64,000 nt of DNA from Daldinia sp. FL1419 (GCA_025201765.1 MU623417.1:112029-176028), one strand, 5' to 3'; shown: positions 11,126 through 22,677, counted from the stretch's first letter. Numbers and translations are program-made. The notes: generated by a model not told the origin, from the letters alone.

Positions 11126-11851
11126 GCTTTGTCCACTGTGTAGAAGATCAGTGGATTTTAATAGTCGGGTACAATACCTGATCGGCATACCTGTAGTTAT
11201 AATAATAACTGAGAGATACGTCTTGCCACCTCATATATGAAATAGAGGTGTGCCAGCGCTCGGCTCAACTGCCGTACGCATTGACATAATTGCTTTGAAG
11301 TGAACCCGGGTCATATTCATATACTCTTTTTCTATATTCACGTCGTATTAACATTAGCAAATACAGAGAATATCATAACTCCGTCGTCTCTGATGCGCCC
11401 CTCCAACAGTTCAATTCTATTCCAACTAGAACACAGTGCCGCAGATGCTTCCCCATGCCCAAAACGCGGTTAAGAAGCCAGCTCGCCCCCTCGCGACAAC
11501 GGAGGCGATCTACCGATATTGGAGACGATGGCTATCCCCAAACGATTCCAAGTACCGGCAAGGATTACGATGAGGGGCAAGTTCCCTTCTCAATATATAC
11601 GTCCTCGCCTGCGAATCGCATTGTTTGGTTTTATGATAGATGCTACGAATGTGACGCAGATACGTGGACCCTAGGTAGATCTGGGGTACAGACTGGATTC
11701 AAACTGTAAACGCGTATGGCAACTTGTAAGAAAAGACGGGGATATCTAGGTACCTATTTAAGGGCCGTCGCATATCGCTCGATGAAATGGCTACGCGACC
11801 GCTACTATTGGAACTGGGATCCCCGGCTTCTACGATATCATACACGACATC
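11126..11851. other. intergenic region upstream of the sugar transporter
   Basis: No supportable gene. An 84-codon frame at 11455-11709 has no recognisable motif and no homologous look. Probably the transporter promoter. Confidence 0.4.
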
Positions 11852-13633
11852 ATGGGCATCAGTAGCCAGCGCAACACTGGGTTCAGGGAGAATTGGAAAT
11901 GCGCCCTCGTCTGCCTGGGAATGGCCTTCGCGACCGCCCAGTACGGCTTCGACGTCTCTGCTATAGGGACGTTCCAGACCATGCCCGGCTTCTTGATGGC
12001 TTTTGGGTACCGCGATCCGGCACTTAAGGGCGGTTGGGGAATCTCTACGACTGATCAACAGCTCATTGCATCGTTCTTGAATCTGGGGACTATCGTCGGC
12101 GTCTTCTTCATTGCGCCGTTTGGTCGCTATTTTGGTCGCAGACACGGGATATGGATGGGCGCCGTTGTCGCGTTTGCTGGGTGTGCTACGCAGATAGTAG
12201 CAACTTCGATTGCCGTCTTGTGTGTGGGGAGGGCGTTGATGGGAGCTTCGAACGCCTTCTTTATTACCTTTTCGAACGCCTACATTGTGGAATGCGCGCC
12301 CCCAAGGCTACGTGCAGTTTGCTCTGCTATGTTCGCCGTCACTATCAATATTGGGACTATACTCGGAGCTATCGTCGACGAACGGACATCTCATATTATG
12401 GGGAAGCTTTCCTACCAGATTCCCCTCGCGTGCTTATTCATATTCCCTGCGTTACTGACTATGTTCGTATTCTTCATCCCCGAATCGCCTCGGTGGCTGG
12501 TACTCCACGGCCGCCGCGAGGAGGCTGAGAAGTCCCTCGTGATCCTTCGTGGCGACTCTCTCGACCCCGAGTTTCTGCAAGAAGAATTCATCGAGATCAT
12601 TCGAGGGGTGGAGGAAGAGAAATCCAACGCGTCTGGTGCTGGCATAGTCGACATATTCAAGGGTGCTAATCTACGTCGCACGGTTCTATGCGTGGCCGTT
12701 GCAGTCTCCCGCGCTTCTTCGGGTGTATGGGTGTTCTTGTCCTACGGTGTAAGTCCCCTCCCTATTCCCCGATGCGATGCCCGCTTCGCGTCGTCTAACG
12801 TTTCCACAAGACCTATTTCTACCAACAGGCCGGAGTCGATGACGTCTTCAAAATTAGTATATACTCTATGGTAGTCCAGCTCGTCGGCGTTACAACCGGC
12901 TTGTACTGCGCGTATAAAGTCTGGGGCCGTCGTACTATGCTTCTCGTAGGAACAGGTTCGGCGGTCATAGCTATGATAGGTCCGGCCATAGGAGCCACCA
13001 TAGCACCCGGTACACCAGAAGCCGCGAGAGTATTCCTCGCCTTTAGCTTCTTCTACGTTATTACATACAGCGGTTTCGCAGGTTCCATGACGTGGCCCAT
13101 ATCGGCTGAAGTTGTGAGCTCCAGATTGCGGGTGATTACATTATCCTTTGCCACCGGTGTAGATTATGTATTTGCTTGTAAGTATTTGCTTAGCCGTGCG
13201 GTCAACTGAGTTGTGCAGGAGTCGAACTTGCGTGCCACATGAACTCGGCTGACCGAAAATCCAGGGCTGATTTCGTTTTGTTCACCGTATTTCATAAATC
13301 CTACAGCCTTGAATTGGGGAGCCAAATACTGCTGGATCTGGGCTGTGTCTAACATCTTAACATTCGGTGAGTATCTTGAAGCGTACTGCACATAAAGTGT
13401 TTGCATACTGACGGGCTTTTTTTTTTTCTTGACTTTTAGTTTTCTTCTGGATATTTCTACCGGACATGAAAGGCAGATCTCTCGAGGAAATTGACGAATT
13501 ATTCGAGAAGCGGGTACCTACTCGGGATTTCTCGACCTTCGAATGTCAGTCCTCCTTGCAGGCTCACGACATTGCTTTGCATAATATCGAAGAAGCAAAG
13601 GTAGGGGTTGCGCAGGTCGAAAGTATTGGCTAG
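11852..13633 (+). CDS. MFS sugar porter (hexose/pentose transporter family)
   Basis: Four exons: 11852-12748, 12811-13177, 13265-13366, 13440-13633, giving 519 aa, the normal length for the family. It would look broken if read without introns; the short third exon restores a helix (LISFCSPYFINPTALNW) and the fourth restores FFWIFLPDMKGRSLEEIDELF. Sugar-porter signatures are visible: FGRYFGRRHG in the loop between helices 2 and 3, PESPRWL at residues 210-216 after helix 6, and the final FLPDMKG motif after helix 12. Twelve hydrophobic segments can be followed. The substrate is not decidable; closest in look to fungal transporters of hexoses, pentoses or disaccharides. The neighbouring GH43 gene suggests a pentose-containing sugar. 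Plasma membrane location expected. Confidence 0.9.
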
Positions 13634-14627
13634 ATAATTATATTACACTGAGCTATTTATCGTATGAGACATTGAGTTTATAACCATCTACCTTGAAGGC
13701 ATCTATTTACTAGGGAGGTATATATTTTAAGTCGTCAATTATCTATATCCGAATGCACACCAGATATCTGAGAGGGATATATCTACATTTTTGCGTAACT
13801 AATCTTGATACCTACCTAGGTAGGTACCTATATATTAGAATGACCGTCTTTGAACAAGGCTTCTAGATAACAGTGCCTGGTAGACTTCTCGGTAGATGTT
13901 TCTTGATGACTGCAGCAATCCTTCCCGACGCCAAATAGTAGAATCGTACATATCTAACAACTGTTTAAGCGACTCTAGTCCATACGATACCGGTGCGGAG
14001 CGGTGTTGATTCATGCATAGGTATGCTAGAAATGCAGTTCTCGGTGTATAGTTAATCGTTATTTGAAGCCAAGTTTGCACGTCCTCATGGCCATCCCGTG
14101 TGATAGGGTTAATATACCAGGGGCTTTGCGCCCAAATGTAACCCACCCAAAACTAGAGCAAATGGGATAACCTACATAATGCCTATATAATACCTATAGA
14201 GCACTTACATATAGTCCATCTGCAGGTGATTTGCATTAGCGGCAGCCATAAGTCGCACCCGCCGGAAGGGTGCAAAATGCCTGTATCCGCCTAGATGCCG
14301 AGCCGTTGGCAGCCATACTATATGCACCTACCTAGGTTAGCACCTATCACGATAAGGCAACGGAATCGTCATATGAGCTGAACCAATGTCAGATGACGAT
14401 GCGATCTAAGTTTCCTGCATATGGATTGGTGTGGGATGTTCTAACGTGTCGTAGACGGACAGGTTCAGACGCGCGGGGCTGTTCCCGTATGACGGGTCGT
14501 CGATAAAATACCTGACGATCGCCCCCCTTGGGTACCCAGTTCCAAAGTAATGCTTCTCTAGGACTGGGTCGTCGTTCTTAGATCCGATTCGCGATACTAA
14601 GTTTCAGCTTGTCTTTATGCCGCCGAG
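13634..14627. other. intergenic region with a possible orphan exon
   Basis: About 1 kb. Contains TACCTAGG palindromes at 13811-13828 and 14330-14336. The one open stretch worth naming is listed separately (13835-14152, minus strand). Confidence 0.4.
13835..14152 (-). other. possible 3' exon or gene remnant
   Basis: A 105-codon frame on the minus strand, reading from FWVGYIWAQSPW to SLVQRRSF, with balanced protein-like composition. It has no ATG near its start; instead the frame opens just after a plausible acceptor (gctctag at about 14153). I find no matching upstream exon, so this may be the last exon of a decayed gene or chance. No family recognised. Confidence 0.2.
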
Positions 14628-15146
14628 ATGTCCGTGAACATTACAACATCGATAGCTACCACGAGTCTGGAATATCCGAACGTCCTAAGGAGACAAGTCA
14701 CCTTGACGCAGACTATAACATACCCGGATGCGACCTCCACTGCCGTCGTAACACTTGACCGCGGTACCCCGCCGACCACGACTCCGGCACCGAGCTGGGA
14801 CGCAGGTGCTGCTTCGTCAGACGGTCTCGGTCAACAAGAGATTGGCATTATTGTAGGGTGTTGTATCGGGGCCCTCGTTCTGGGAATAATCTTGTGGTGC
14901 TGCTGCACAAAAAGGTGTGGCTGTAGACCTTACAGCCTCTACAACGAGGGCGATAGAGAAGTCATCTACTTTTCTGATGATATGGAAGAGTCCTCTATCA
15001 CCCAACCGCAGAGAAGCTATTGGCCGGGGTTCCCTCGATCTATATCCCCACCTGCCGTCCCGACCTACATTGCAACTGATACGGGTCCTCAATGGACAGC
15101 ATATGAAGCATCACGAAGATATCGCCCAGGCTATTACGGCGGTTAA
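14628..15146 (+). CDS. small single-pass membrane protein
   Basis: 172 aa in one exon. Residues 1-70 are Ser/Thr/Pro-rich and look extracellular and O-glycosylated. One strong membrane helix follows (about 70-93, EIGIIVGCCIGALVLGIILW), then a CCCTKRCGC juxtamembrane cysteine cluster that could be palmitoylated. The cytoplasmic tail has acidic (FSDDMEESS) and Tyr/Pro-rich (RRYRPGYYGG) parts. There is no cleavable signal peptide, so the helix would act as a signal anchor. The layout recalls fungal wall-stress sensors of the Wsc/Mid2 type, but there is no WSC domain and the ectodomain is much shorter. Function unknown; the gene call rests on composition and a clear helix. Confidence 0.62.
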   Translation: MSVNITTSIATTSLEYPNVLRRQVTLTQTITYPDATSTAVVTLDRGTPPTTTPAPSWDAGAASSDGLGQQEIGIIVGCCIGALVLGIILWCCCTKRCGCRPYSLYNEGDREVIYFSDDMEESSITQPQRSYWPGFPRSISPPAVPTYIATDTGPQWTAYEASRRYRPGYYGG

Positions 15147-16097
15147 GAATATTGCAGGCTACCGATAACAGCTTTAACGCCGTCGTGTTTTTACCTACCG
15201 GTGAACAATAGCTGCTCTTAGGAGTAAAGGGCATTTGTACGGTTTCTGGTCTCTTCAGAACACCTAATGTGGATAGACCATATTACCAACTATGTTTGGG
15301 ATGGTTGCTAGGCGAACATAATTACCCCCCTGAGGTGTAGCTCCCGAGGTACGCAGTAAGCTCCTCGGGAACTGTGCCATTTCTACCCTAAGCTAACATG
15401 ATATGGGTGCTAGTGCGCGTGTTCTTAGGCTTGACTGTTTTGGTATTTCTTGTTATGGTGTTTCTTGTTATGGTGGAGGATGATACCCCCTTTTTGAAGT
15501 ATTGTAAATGGTTCTTTTTTTTTTTGGTAGGCATCTACAGAAAAGGTTTATGTCTAGGTAGTTTATGCTTATATGACTCTAATAATTCACTACAAGGTTA
15601 TCATGACAATTCACAAGCTAATGGATAGGAGCAAATACATTAATTAATAAAGACTCTACGGGAAAAGTGCGTTTATACGTTAATTTAAAAGAATCTGACT
15701 GGGTGCATCGTTGGAACAAGGCGGGCCTCTAGAGGGATCTACTCGACGTCAACTAAGCTGTATTCTGCATTCCCTCTGTCGTAACCAGCACCCGAGCCCT
15801 TGCGGTTAGGTATACACTCGGGCTATTAGGATACCGGGAGGGGTAGCCTCGTGTTGAGTAACAGCCAAGTCGCGAGCCAAGTTTTCGGTAGACTTATTAG
15901 GTAGATCTTTTCCAGGGGTAATGGCCGCGTAGAATATAGGACCTATAGGATCTATCCCTTCTATACGATTTATACGATATACGTAAATTATACGATAATT
16001 TAGATACTTGCCCAGGTATATATTTGGAGCTACTTGCCTGCGTAGGGGATATCCAATATAGATTAGACCTCATGGATTCGCTTCATAAGTTGAATCG
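15147..16097. other. intergenic region upstream of the GH1 gene
   Basis: No gene seen. A run of tiny imperfect repeats of tatacgat / taggatc lies around 15940-16010. A 76-codon frame at 15398-15628 is mostly Leu/Val/Phe-coding low-complexity sequence. Confidence 0.4.
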
Positions 16098-18027
16098 ATG
16101 ATGCAGTTATTTTCTCCAAGTCCTTATTTGGTTTCAGCTGCTGGAATTGGGGTTATATTAAATGTATTCGCAACGCCGACCGATGTATCTCCCCATGATT
16201 ATGTGATGTCTACAAGTTTTTCCTGGCCGCCGTACGCGAGCTTAGAATATGCCACGGCATTAGCGAAGCCATCCAGCACGATGACATACGCGCGACCTTA
16301 CTCGGAACTTGGATCGCTGGCCGGGCCACAGAGCACGACTACCTGGACAAGCGTAAGTAACCCGCTGGATCCGGATAACGAGTTTGGGAATGTCGCTTGG
16401 TCTTCCCTTTGGGCCCCTTTCTCCGTGGGTGCCCCTCCGTTTACGACGACTGTCGCGCCAACTCCGATCCCAAGTTCTGAGCTTATAAAGCCAACACCAT
16501 TGCCTTTCTCGATCGGTAAAGGCGAAACTGACGATTTGAAGTTTCCCAAGGTTTTCGAATGGGGATTCGCCGGAGCCGCCATGCAAGTCGAAGGTGCGAC
16601 GAAGTCTGAAGGAAGAGGTCCCTCCATCATCGAATCCACGATCGGACGTGGCAGACCAGGGACTGTTGGCGCCGGCCCACCAGATATTTCCGTATTAAAT
16701 TATTTTCTATATAGGCAAGACATCGCGAGGCTCGCTGCTCTGGGTGTTAAATCATATAGCTTCAGCATCGCTTGGTCGAGAATTCTTCCATTTGGGTATC
16801 CCGGGTCACCGGTAAATCAGGAAGCAATCGACCATTACGACGACCTCATCGATACAATATTAGAGTATGGCATGGAACCTGTAGTCACTTTGAACCATTT
16901 CGACACGCCTTTACACTACTTCAACGGTTCATCTTGGCAGTCAGTTACATCAACCTGTGTCGGACTCTCAGATTTATAAATGCTAACTTTGTTCCTAGGG
17001 GTTACGACCACCCCGACTTTGTGGAAGGATTTGTTAACTACGCAAAGATCGTATTAACGCACTACTCTGATAGAGTTGGTACTTGGATAACCTTCAACGA
17101 GCCAAATTTAGATTCTGCCATAGTCGGAAATTGGAATTCAAGCTACAATATCGTCATGGCACACGCCAAGATAGTTCGTTTCTATCGAGAGGAGATCAGG
17201 GGAAGCGCAAAATGGGGCATCAAGCTAGCTTTTGCTTCTGGCTTCCCAATTCCACTGGATCCTGACGATCCGTCCGATATTGCACTTACAGAGAGACAAC
17301 TCGATTTTTCCATCGGTTATATGGCAAATCCAATCTACCTTGGAACACAAACCCCTTCCAATGTCATAGAGGCGTTGGAACCCCGAGTGCCTGTATATAC
17401 TAAAGACGAATTACAGTACATCAACGGCACCGCCGACTTCTTCGCCGTGGACATATATAGCGCGAACTACGTAACTGCCCTGGACGAAGGGACAGAGGCC
17501 TGTATTGGGCATAGCTCCCATCCAAATTTCCCAGCCTGCACAAATATTACATCAGTAAGAGCAAACTGGCTGATGGGGGCCCAAAGCAATGCTGCTCCTA
17601 TGGTAAGCAGAGGACACTTGATCTGCCAAACGCTCCACTGACCTTTCCGATCTAGACTTGGCATCAACACGCCCGAACTATATTTAAACTCTTACACATG
17701 AAATACCCAACTACCGATGGTATAGTCATAGCTGAATTTGGGTGGACCACTTTCCATGAATCTGGCATGACCCGAGACCAAGCACGAGCAGAGTTTACGC
17801 CGACGCTCCTTTACTTAACTATCCTAAACGAGATATTGAAATCAATCCATGACGACGATGTCAAGTTTAAAGGCGCTTTCGGGTGGGCCTACGTCGATAA
17901 TTGGGAATGGGGCCAATACGACGACCGCTTTGGCGTTCAAGCGTTCGATAATGTGACTCTCGAGCGTGTATATAAGCGCTCCATATTCGATTTCGTGGAT
18001 TTCATCAGGGGGCACAGCGAGACTTGA
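16098..18027 (+). CDS. secreted GH1 beta-glucosidase-type hydrolase
   Basis: Three exons: 16098-16939, 16999-17602, 17656-18027, coding for 605 aa. An N-terminal hydrophobic stretch (residues 9-24) is a likely signal peptide. A Ser/Thr/Pro-rich region of about 120 residues follows before the GH1 barrel begins near KVFEWGFAGAAMQVEG (about 152). The catalytic acid/base is Glu315 in TFNEP; the nucleophile is Glu509 in IAEFGW, a variant of the usual TENG seen in a fungal GH1 subgroup. NHFDTP and WEWGQYDDRFG, typical of GH1, are present. The first donor is GTCAGT, slightly weak, but the branch point GCTAAC is good. Likely cleaves beta-glucosides outside the cell. A dihydroflavonol-reductase-like gene lies 131 bp downstream, convergent. 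Confidence 0.88.
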
Positions 18028-18158
18028 TATATGCAAGAGAGACCATGTATTTTTCGACCTTAAAACATTGTAGCTGTGGATTCTGGGACAATGCGAACCT
18101 GATATTGAACACAGAGGATTTCTAATTAGCAATATTGCTATGATATAAATTTTTGCTG

Positions 18159-19459
18159 CTATAGCTCCAGCTCTAGTCCCAGGATTGACTGTACAGTGTC
18201 CTGCACGCTCTTCTCAAGAGATGTATATTCCAATCCCAAGACTCTTCTGGACTTGCTATTATCGAAGCCATAAACGTCGTCGGGGATATCGTCTAGTACT
18301 GGTTCGGAAGGAAGGCGCTCTTCGAATTCCGGGTATGATTTACGGATCGCGTCTATGATTTGTTTATTGGAGTAATACCCTCCAACGACGTAAAACCGGT
18401 TCCCGCCAGCTCCCGGCACAGTCATGGCCTTGAGGTGTGCATGGGCCACGTCACGGACGTCAACAAAGGTGAATATTGGCATCGTAGGAGGTAAATTCTC
18501 TCTCATCTTTCCCTGTAGCATGTCCCGGATACGGTGGTTGGATGTATTCATATTGTCCAGACTTGAGAGATTGCGCTGCACAGGGCCGAAAGTGTAGGTA
18601 CAGTTGATGACGGAGAGGTCAAAGGTTGGCTTCTCTGTTTCTATAAAAGTCCACGCGGCTTTTTCGGAAAGCACCTGTATACATTCAACATGTACGACTT
18701 AGCAGATACCTATGCCAGGCGATGTTGATGATTTTGTGTATCTTACCTTGCTAGTCACGTAGGCCTTTTTGGGATCTTTAGCATCGTTCAAAGTCCATGG
18801 AGCCCAGCATGTTTCATCATATACCTTCGCGTGGTTGAGAGGATTTATCATCGCCGCACTGGAAGATGTAATCACTACGCGCCTAACTGTAGGTGCGTAT
18901 GTTGCAATCGATTCGAGGATTCCTATTGTCCCATTGATTGCTGGGTCTATGAAGTCCTTGATCGCGTCTTGAACACTGAGATGGTACGGGGAAGCAGTGT
19001 GGATAACATAATCGAAGTTCGTTTCCCGAGTAAATACCTGTGATGTGTTATTCGACGATTCTCTTCTGGTTTCCTATAGTTTGCTTCGGGGCGTACAGAA
19101 TCAAAAGCGTTTGCCTTCGCTACATCTTCTATAACGATGTAGGACAGCCTGCTCCGTTGAGCGGGTTTGGCTGATTCCAGTATTCTGCGGCCCTTTTCAT
19201 CCGATCTAGCTGTCGTGACGACTTTGAACCTGCGCACCTACGAGTAAACATAAAAACTGATGATACAGGAGAATGGTACCTATTACCCATCACTTAAAAG
19301 CACGTCGATGATATGCGATGCAATGAACCCGCTCCCGCCTACGCCCGAGGAACTCGTTAGGTTTGTTTATTCGACAACAAAAGACGGGAGAGTTTAGTAG
19401 ATAGATAAAGTAGGTAGGATTAGCTTACCGGTTACCAGAACCACTCCCTTCGCTGCCAT
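18159..19459 (-). CDS. NAD(P)-dependent extended SDR (dihydroflavonol-4-reductase-like)
   Basis: Five exons: 19459-19429, 19338-19287, 19229-19097, 19037-18747, 18674-18159; total 1023 nt, 340 aa. The first two junctions build the Rossmann motif VTGGSGFIASH; exon 3 starts FKVVTTARS after the second beta strand; exon 4 has DYVIHTASPYH and the active-site YVTSK; exon 5 holds the variable substrate region. This is the family of ketoreductases that includes yeast Gre2 and plant dihydroflavonol reductases; fungal members reduce aldehydes and ketones, often from plant or lignin sources. Transcribed divergently from an FAD monooxygenase 270 bp away and convergent with a GH1 glycosidase. A joint role in handling a plant glycoside is inference. 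Confidence 0.9.
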
Positions 19460-19729
19460 GGTATGATAGTCTATTCTTTATAATATGTTTCAACAAACCA
19501 AAACCACATTTCTTGTAATCCGCCGGCCTGTTGTATGATGATGATATTATTTCGTTGGCACTGACAAGGAGATGTCGGTCTTCCGTCGTTGCTCGCGGTG
19601 TTCCGACGCATTTACCCCAATCCAGGCCGAAGGAATACGACACCAAATATCTCTCGTCTCATCTCATCCTTGGATTATTCGTATCTCTAAGCTGTTTTGC
19701 GCAAGACTTTCAGACAACCCATCATCGCA
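19460..19729. promoter_or_regulatory. divergent promoter between SDR and FAD monooxygenase
   Basis: Only 270 bp separate the two start codons, which point away from each other. No clear TATA box pair is visible. Shared control is likely from the arrangement. Confidence 0.55.
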
Positions 19730-21108
19730 ATGTCAACCCAGAGAAACACGGAACGCGTTCATGTCGCCATAATCGGAGGCGGCATTACGGGCGTTATACT
19801 AGCATTAGGATTGCAAAAGAGAGGTGTCGATTACACATTGTATGAGCGAGCCCCGGCGTTTGCAGAGATTGGAGCGGGTATTGGTATCAGTCCTAACGCA
19901 GAACGTGCCCTGAAGTTTGTCGACCCCGAAGTATATCGCGTCTACAAACAGGTCGCGACTATAGGTGCCGAAGAAGAATATTTCCGATGGGTTGAGGGCT
20001 ATAAAACGAACGAGGTATCAGCAAAGCTATTGATTGGTGTCGATTCATTCCAAGGAGGTCGACGTTCCGACTTCTTGGAGGGATGGTCTAATTTGATCGA
20101 TAAAAGGAGAGTCAAATTTGGGAAATCGATCCGCTCCGCCACTCAAGACGACGAAAAGAAGGTATTTATATACTTTGAGGACGGTACTACCGCCGAAGCT
20201 GACATTGGTAACTGCACTCCATGGGACGCCCCGGTGATCCACGTTAACAAGATGATATAGTTATTGGCTGCGATGGGATTCACTCACGGGTCCGCAGGCT
20301 CATATTGGGCGGGGAAAACCCTGCGTCGTACCCTTCCTACACGAGTAAATATTGTTACCGGGCTGTGATTCCAATGGATAAGGCTCAGGCAGCATTAGGT
20401 GAGAAAAGGACTACGGATGGAGGGCGTACGTTGAATAGGATCTTCTACCATGGCCCAGGGGCGCATATTAAAACCTACTCTGTGGCGAAAGGACAGTATA
20501 TGAATATATTGGTTGTTATGACCGATCCAAACTCCTGGGTCACCGACGACGGGAAGCATACGACTCCGGGAAACAAGGGAGATCTTACCCGGGCGTTTGC
20601 GGATTGGCATCCGTTTACGAGAAGAATAATAGATTTGATTCCTGATGAGCCGCAGAAGTGGGCTATCTTCGACATGTTTGAGAATCCGGCACCATACTAC
20701 AACCTTGGCGGTATGGCCATCGCAGGAGACGCCGCACACGCCCCTGGTCCCCATCTAGGTGCAGGTGCTGGCTTTGGAATAGAGGATGCCCTAGTTTTAG
20801 CGGTTCTACTCGAGGCTGTTAGCACGACACTTGACGGCGAAACCCACAAGGCAAAGGCTGAGCTATGCCATGCCGCACTCGCTGCATACAATAATGTTAG
20901 GTACGATCGAACTCAGTGGCTAGTCGGTGCCACCAGGGAATCTTGTGCCCTTTTTCATTGGCGAAGCGAGGAAACGGATGATAGCTTTGAGGAGAAGTGC
21001 TTGCCAAAGATAACCGAAAATTTCCATAAGATATGGCATAACGACATTGATAAGATGGTCAGACAAGCATTAGTGGAATTTGATCGAGTGAACAGGGAAG
21101 GCCACTAA
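19730..21108 (+). CDS. FAD-dependent monooxygenase (salicylate hydroxylase-like)
   Basis: Exons 19730-20207 and 20261-21108 (53 bp intron, GTAACT..TATAG); 441 aa, usual for the family. FAD-binding dinucleotide motif VAIIGGGITGVILALGL at about residues 12-28, followed by YERAP; the DG motif CDGIHSRVRR is created across the splice; the second FAD motif is GGMAIAGDAAHAPGPHLGAG. These are the three hallmarks of class A flavoprotein aromatic hydroxylases. Met at 19730 is preferred over one 11 codons upstream because the family starts shortly before the GxGxxG strand. Substrate unknown: salicylate or other phenolic acids are typical. Divergent from the SDR gene. Confidence 0.9.
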
Positions 21109-21660
21109 ACCATCATGTATGTAACTTAGGTACTTAAAAGGCGTTGCCGTCACCATCAAGAATGAAGTATTCGATGCGATGCACCCTATCCATGTGAATA
21201 CTAGAGTATTTTAAAGTGCAGTTCTAGTACATAGGTAGGTAGGTAGGTAGGTATACTCTAGCTCGATTAGTCCTATACGATCCGCCGACATATTCGTAGG
21301 TATCTCCCATATTCAGTGTTGGCGGACCGCTCAGGAGAAAGTCTTAACCAATGCCCCCTCGACCAAAACTTCTTTCCGTATTAAGTACGGAGCCGTTTTC
21401 AAGATTGTTGGAATGTGTGTGTCTGGTATCCAGGGATGACATACGCCCAACATCCATGACTTATATATATCGTAGGTATGCCCATCTATTCTCTATGATA
21501 GACTTGACAGTACAAGTAACTTACCTCATAAGCTGCGTCTTACTTCAACAAAGACAGATGCACTTTTCATATGCACGCTGATGGGTGATCCGAAAGTAGG
21601 TAAAACTATTCGACGCATTATTCGGATTCCTCAAGGTCGTCTTGGTTAAGAAGCGAGGGA
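21109..21660. other. intergenic region
   Basis: Holds a (TAGG)n tract at 21232-21253 and no supportable gene. Confidence 0.45.
21232..21253. repeat. (TAGG)n microsatellite
   Basis: Five TAGG units in a row; part of the recurrent TAGG/CCTA family in this window. Confidence 0.8.
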
Positions 21661-22677
21661 TTATGGGCGGGATTGTGGAGTTTGCAGAATATCGTCGTAA
21701 TCGGATACTGCTATAGTACATGGCGGTGCCGGGTTATATCGCGCGCCAGGCGCGGCATCTGTGAGAGCGATCTCCTCATCCATCTTCATCCACAATTCCC
21801 TTTCTAGACGCGGGGGCCGACTTAACGACTCCCCATTACCATGCCCAGGCGTACTCCCCTGCCCGGACTTCTTTCGTCGAGCTACCCGTAGCGAGCCGTA
21901 TATGGTCGGCGCGTTCGCAACGAAGCAAGAGACTAATATTTGGACCGACGCCCACACACTCCGCGTAGTTTGGGAAGAGTCTTCGTTGAATATGAGGACT
22001 ACTCTGATTATGGTAATAACAATACAGAACGTGCCAAGTGCGAATAGGGAGTAAAGAGAAATGTATTCAGATAGAGTCCTTTTCCTAAGGCAAATTAAGG
22101 GGTAGGCGATGAGGAGGAGCAACAAATCGATGATGATGTTGGCGATACCCTGGATTAGCAGCTGAATATAGGCTCGCACGCAATATCCTGGGTCGGGATG
22201 AATTTGCCAGTATAGGCTGATTGGGCGGCATTCGAGGAAAGTAGCTAGTACAACGGCGATGAAAGTTAAGGTCACGGCGACCCAAGACGTCTTGGTGAGA
22301 CGATCGGTCCAGATGATTCCCGAAGTGATTTTCGAATAGAATAATAAAAGGAGGCAAATTTGGAGCCAGAGGGCAGCTGTAAGTAGAACTCTAGCCAGGA
22401 GGATAAGGATGCTACCGATTTTCAAGTGACTTGTATCATGATGGTCGGGGAAATGCGTGTCGTGCAAAACATCGTTGGCAGTTCCAAATCTCAGATAAAA
22501 AATATTGGCAATGATTCTTCCAACGATCACAAGTATCGACAAAACCACGAAGACGAAACTGAGGTCGACGGGTTCGCGCCGCCATCGAGAGACGACTAGT
22601 CGACTGGCTAAGATGACAACCGACAATGCCGCGCACACATAACCGACATCCTGGGCTTCGTTGGAATCGTACCGCAT
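21661..22677 (-). CDS. seven-helix Rhodopsin-like (SAT4 family) membrane protein
   Basis: Single exon, 338 aa. Seven hydrophobic segments can be read from residue 8 to about 265, followed by a basic, Gly/Pro-rich cytoplasmic tail. Diagnostic residues of the fungal Rhodopsin domain are present: FLECRPISLYWQIHPDPGYC between helices 4 and 5, and the FVANAPTIYGSLR stretch near the end of helix 7. Related proteins include PTH11-type receptors, but no CFEM domain precedes the helices here. Plasma-membrane sensing of surface or nutrient cues is the family-level guess; the ligand is unknown. Confidence 0.85.
   Translation of the reverse strand: MRYDSNEAQDVGYVCAALSVVILASRLVVSRWRREPVDLSFVFVVLSILVIVGRIIANIFYLRFGTANDVLHDTHFPDHHDTSHLKIGSILILLARVLLTAALWLQICLLLLFYSKITSGIIWTDRLTKTSWVAVTLTFIAVVLATFLECRPISLYWQIHPDPGYCVRAYIQLLIQGIANIIIDLLLLLIAYPLICLRKRTLSEYISLYSLFALGTFCIVITIIRVVLIFNEDSSQTTRSVWASVQILVSCFVANAPTIYGSLRVARRKKSGQGSTPGHGNGESLSRPPRLERELWMKMDEEIALTDAAPGARYNPAPPCTIAVSDYDDILQTPQSRP

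Noticed and set aside
11455..11709. 84-codon frame between the GH43 and transporter genes
   Set aside because: No motif or splice context; could be real but cannot be supported.
11852..13633. The sugar transporter looked truncated and broken into pieces
   Set aside because: Three short introns with good consensus sites join all parts in frame to a normal 519 aa transporter.
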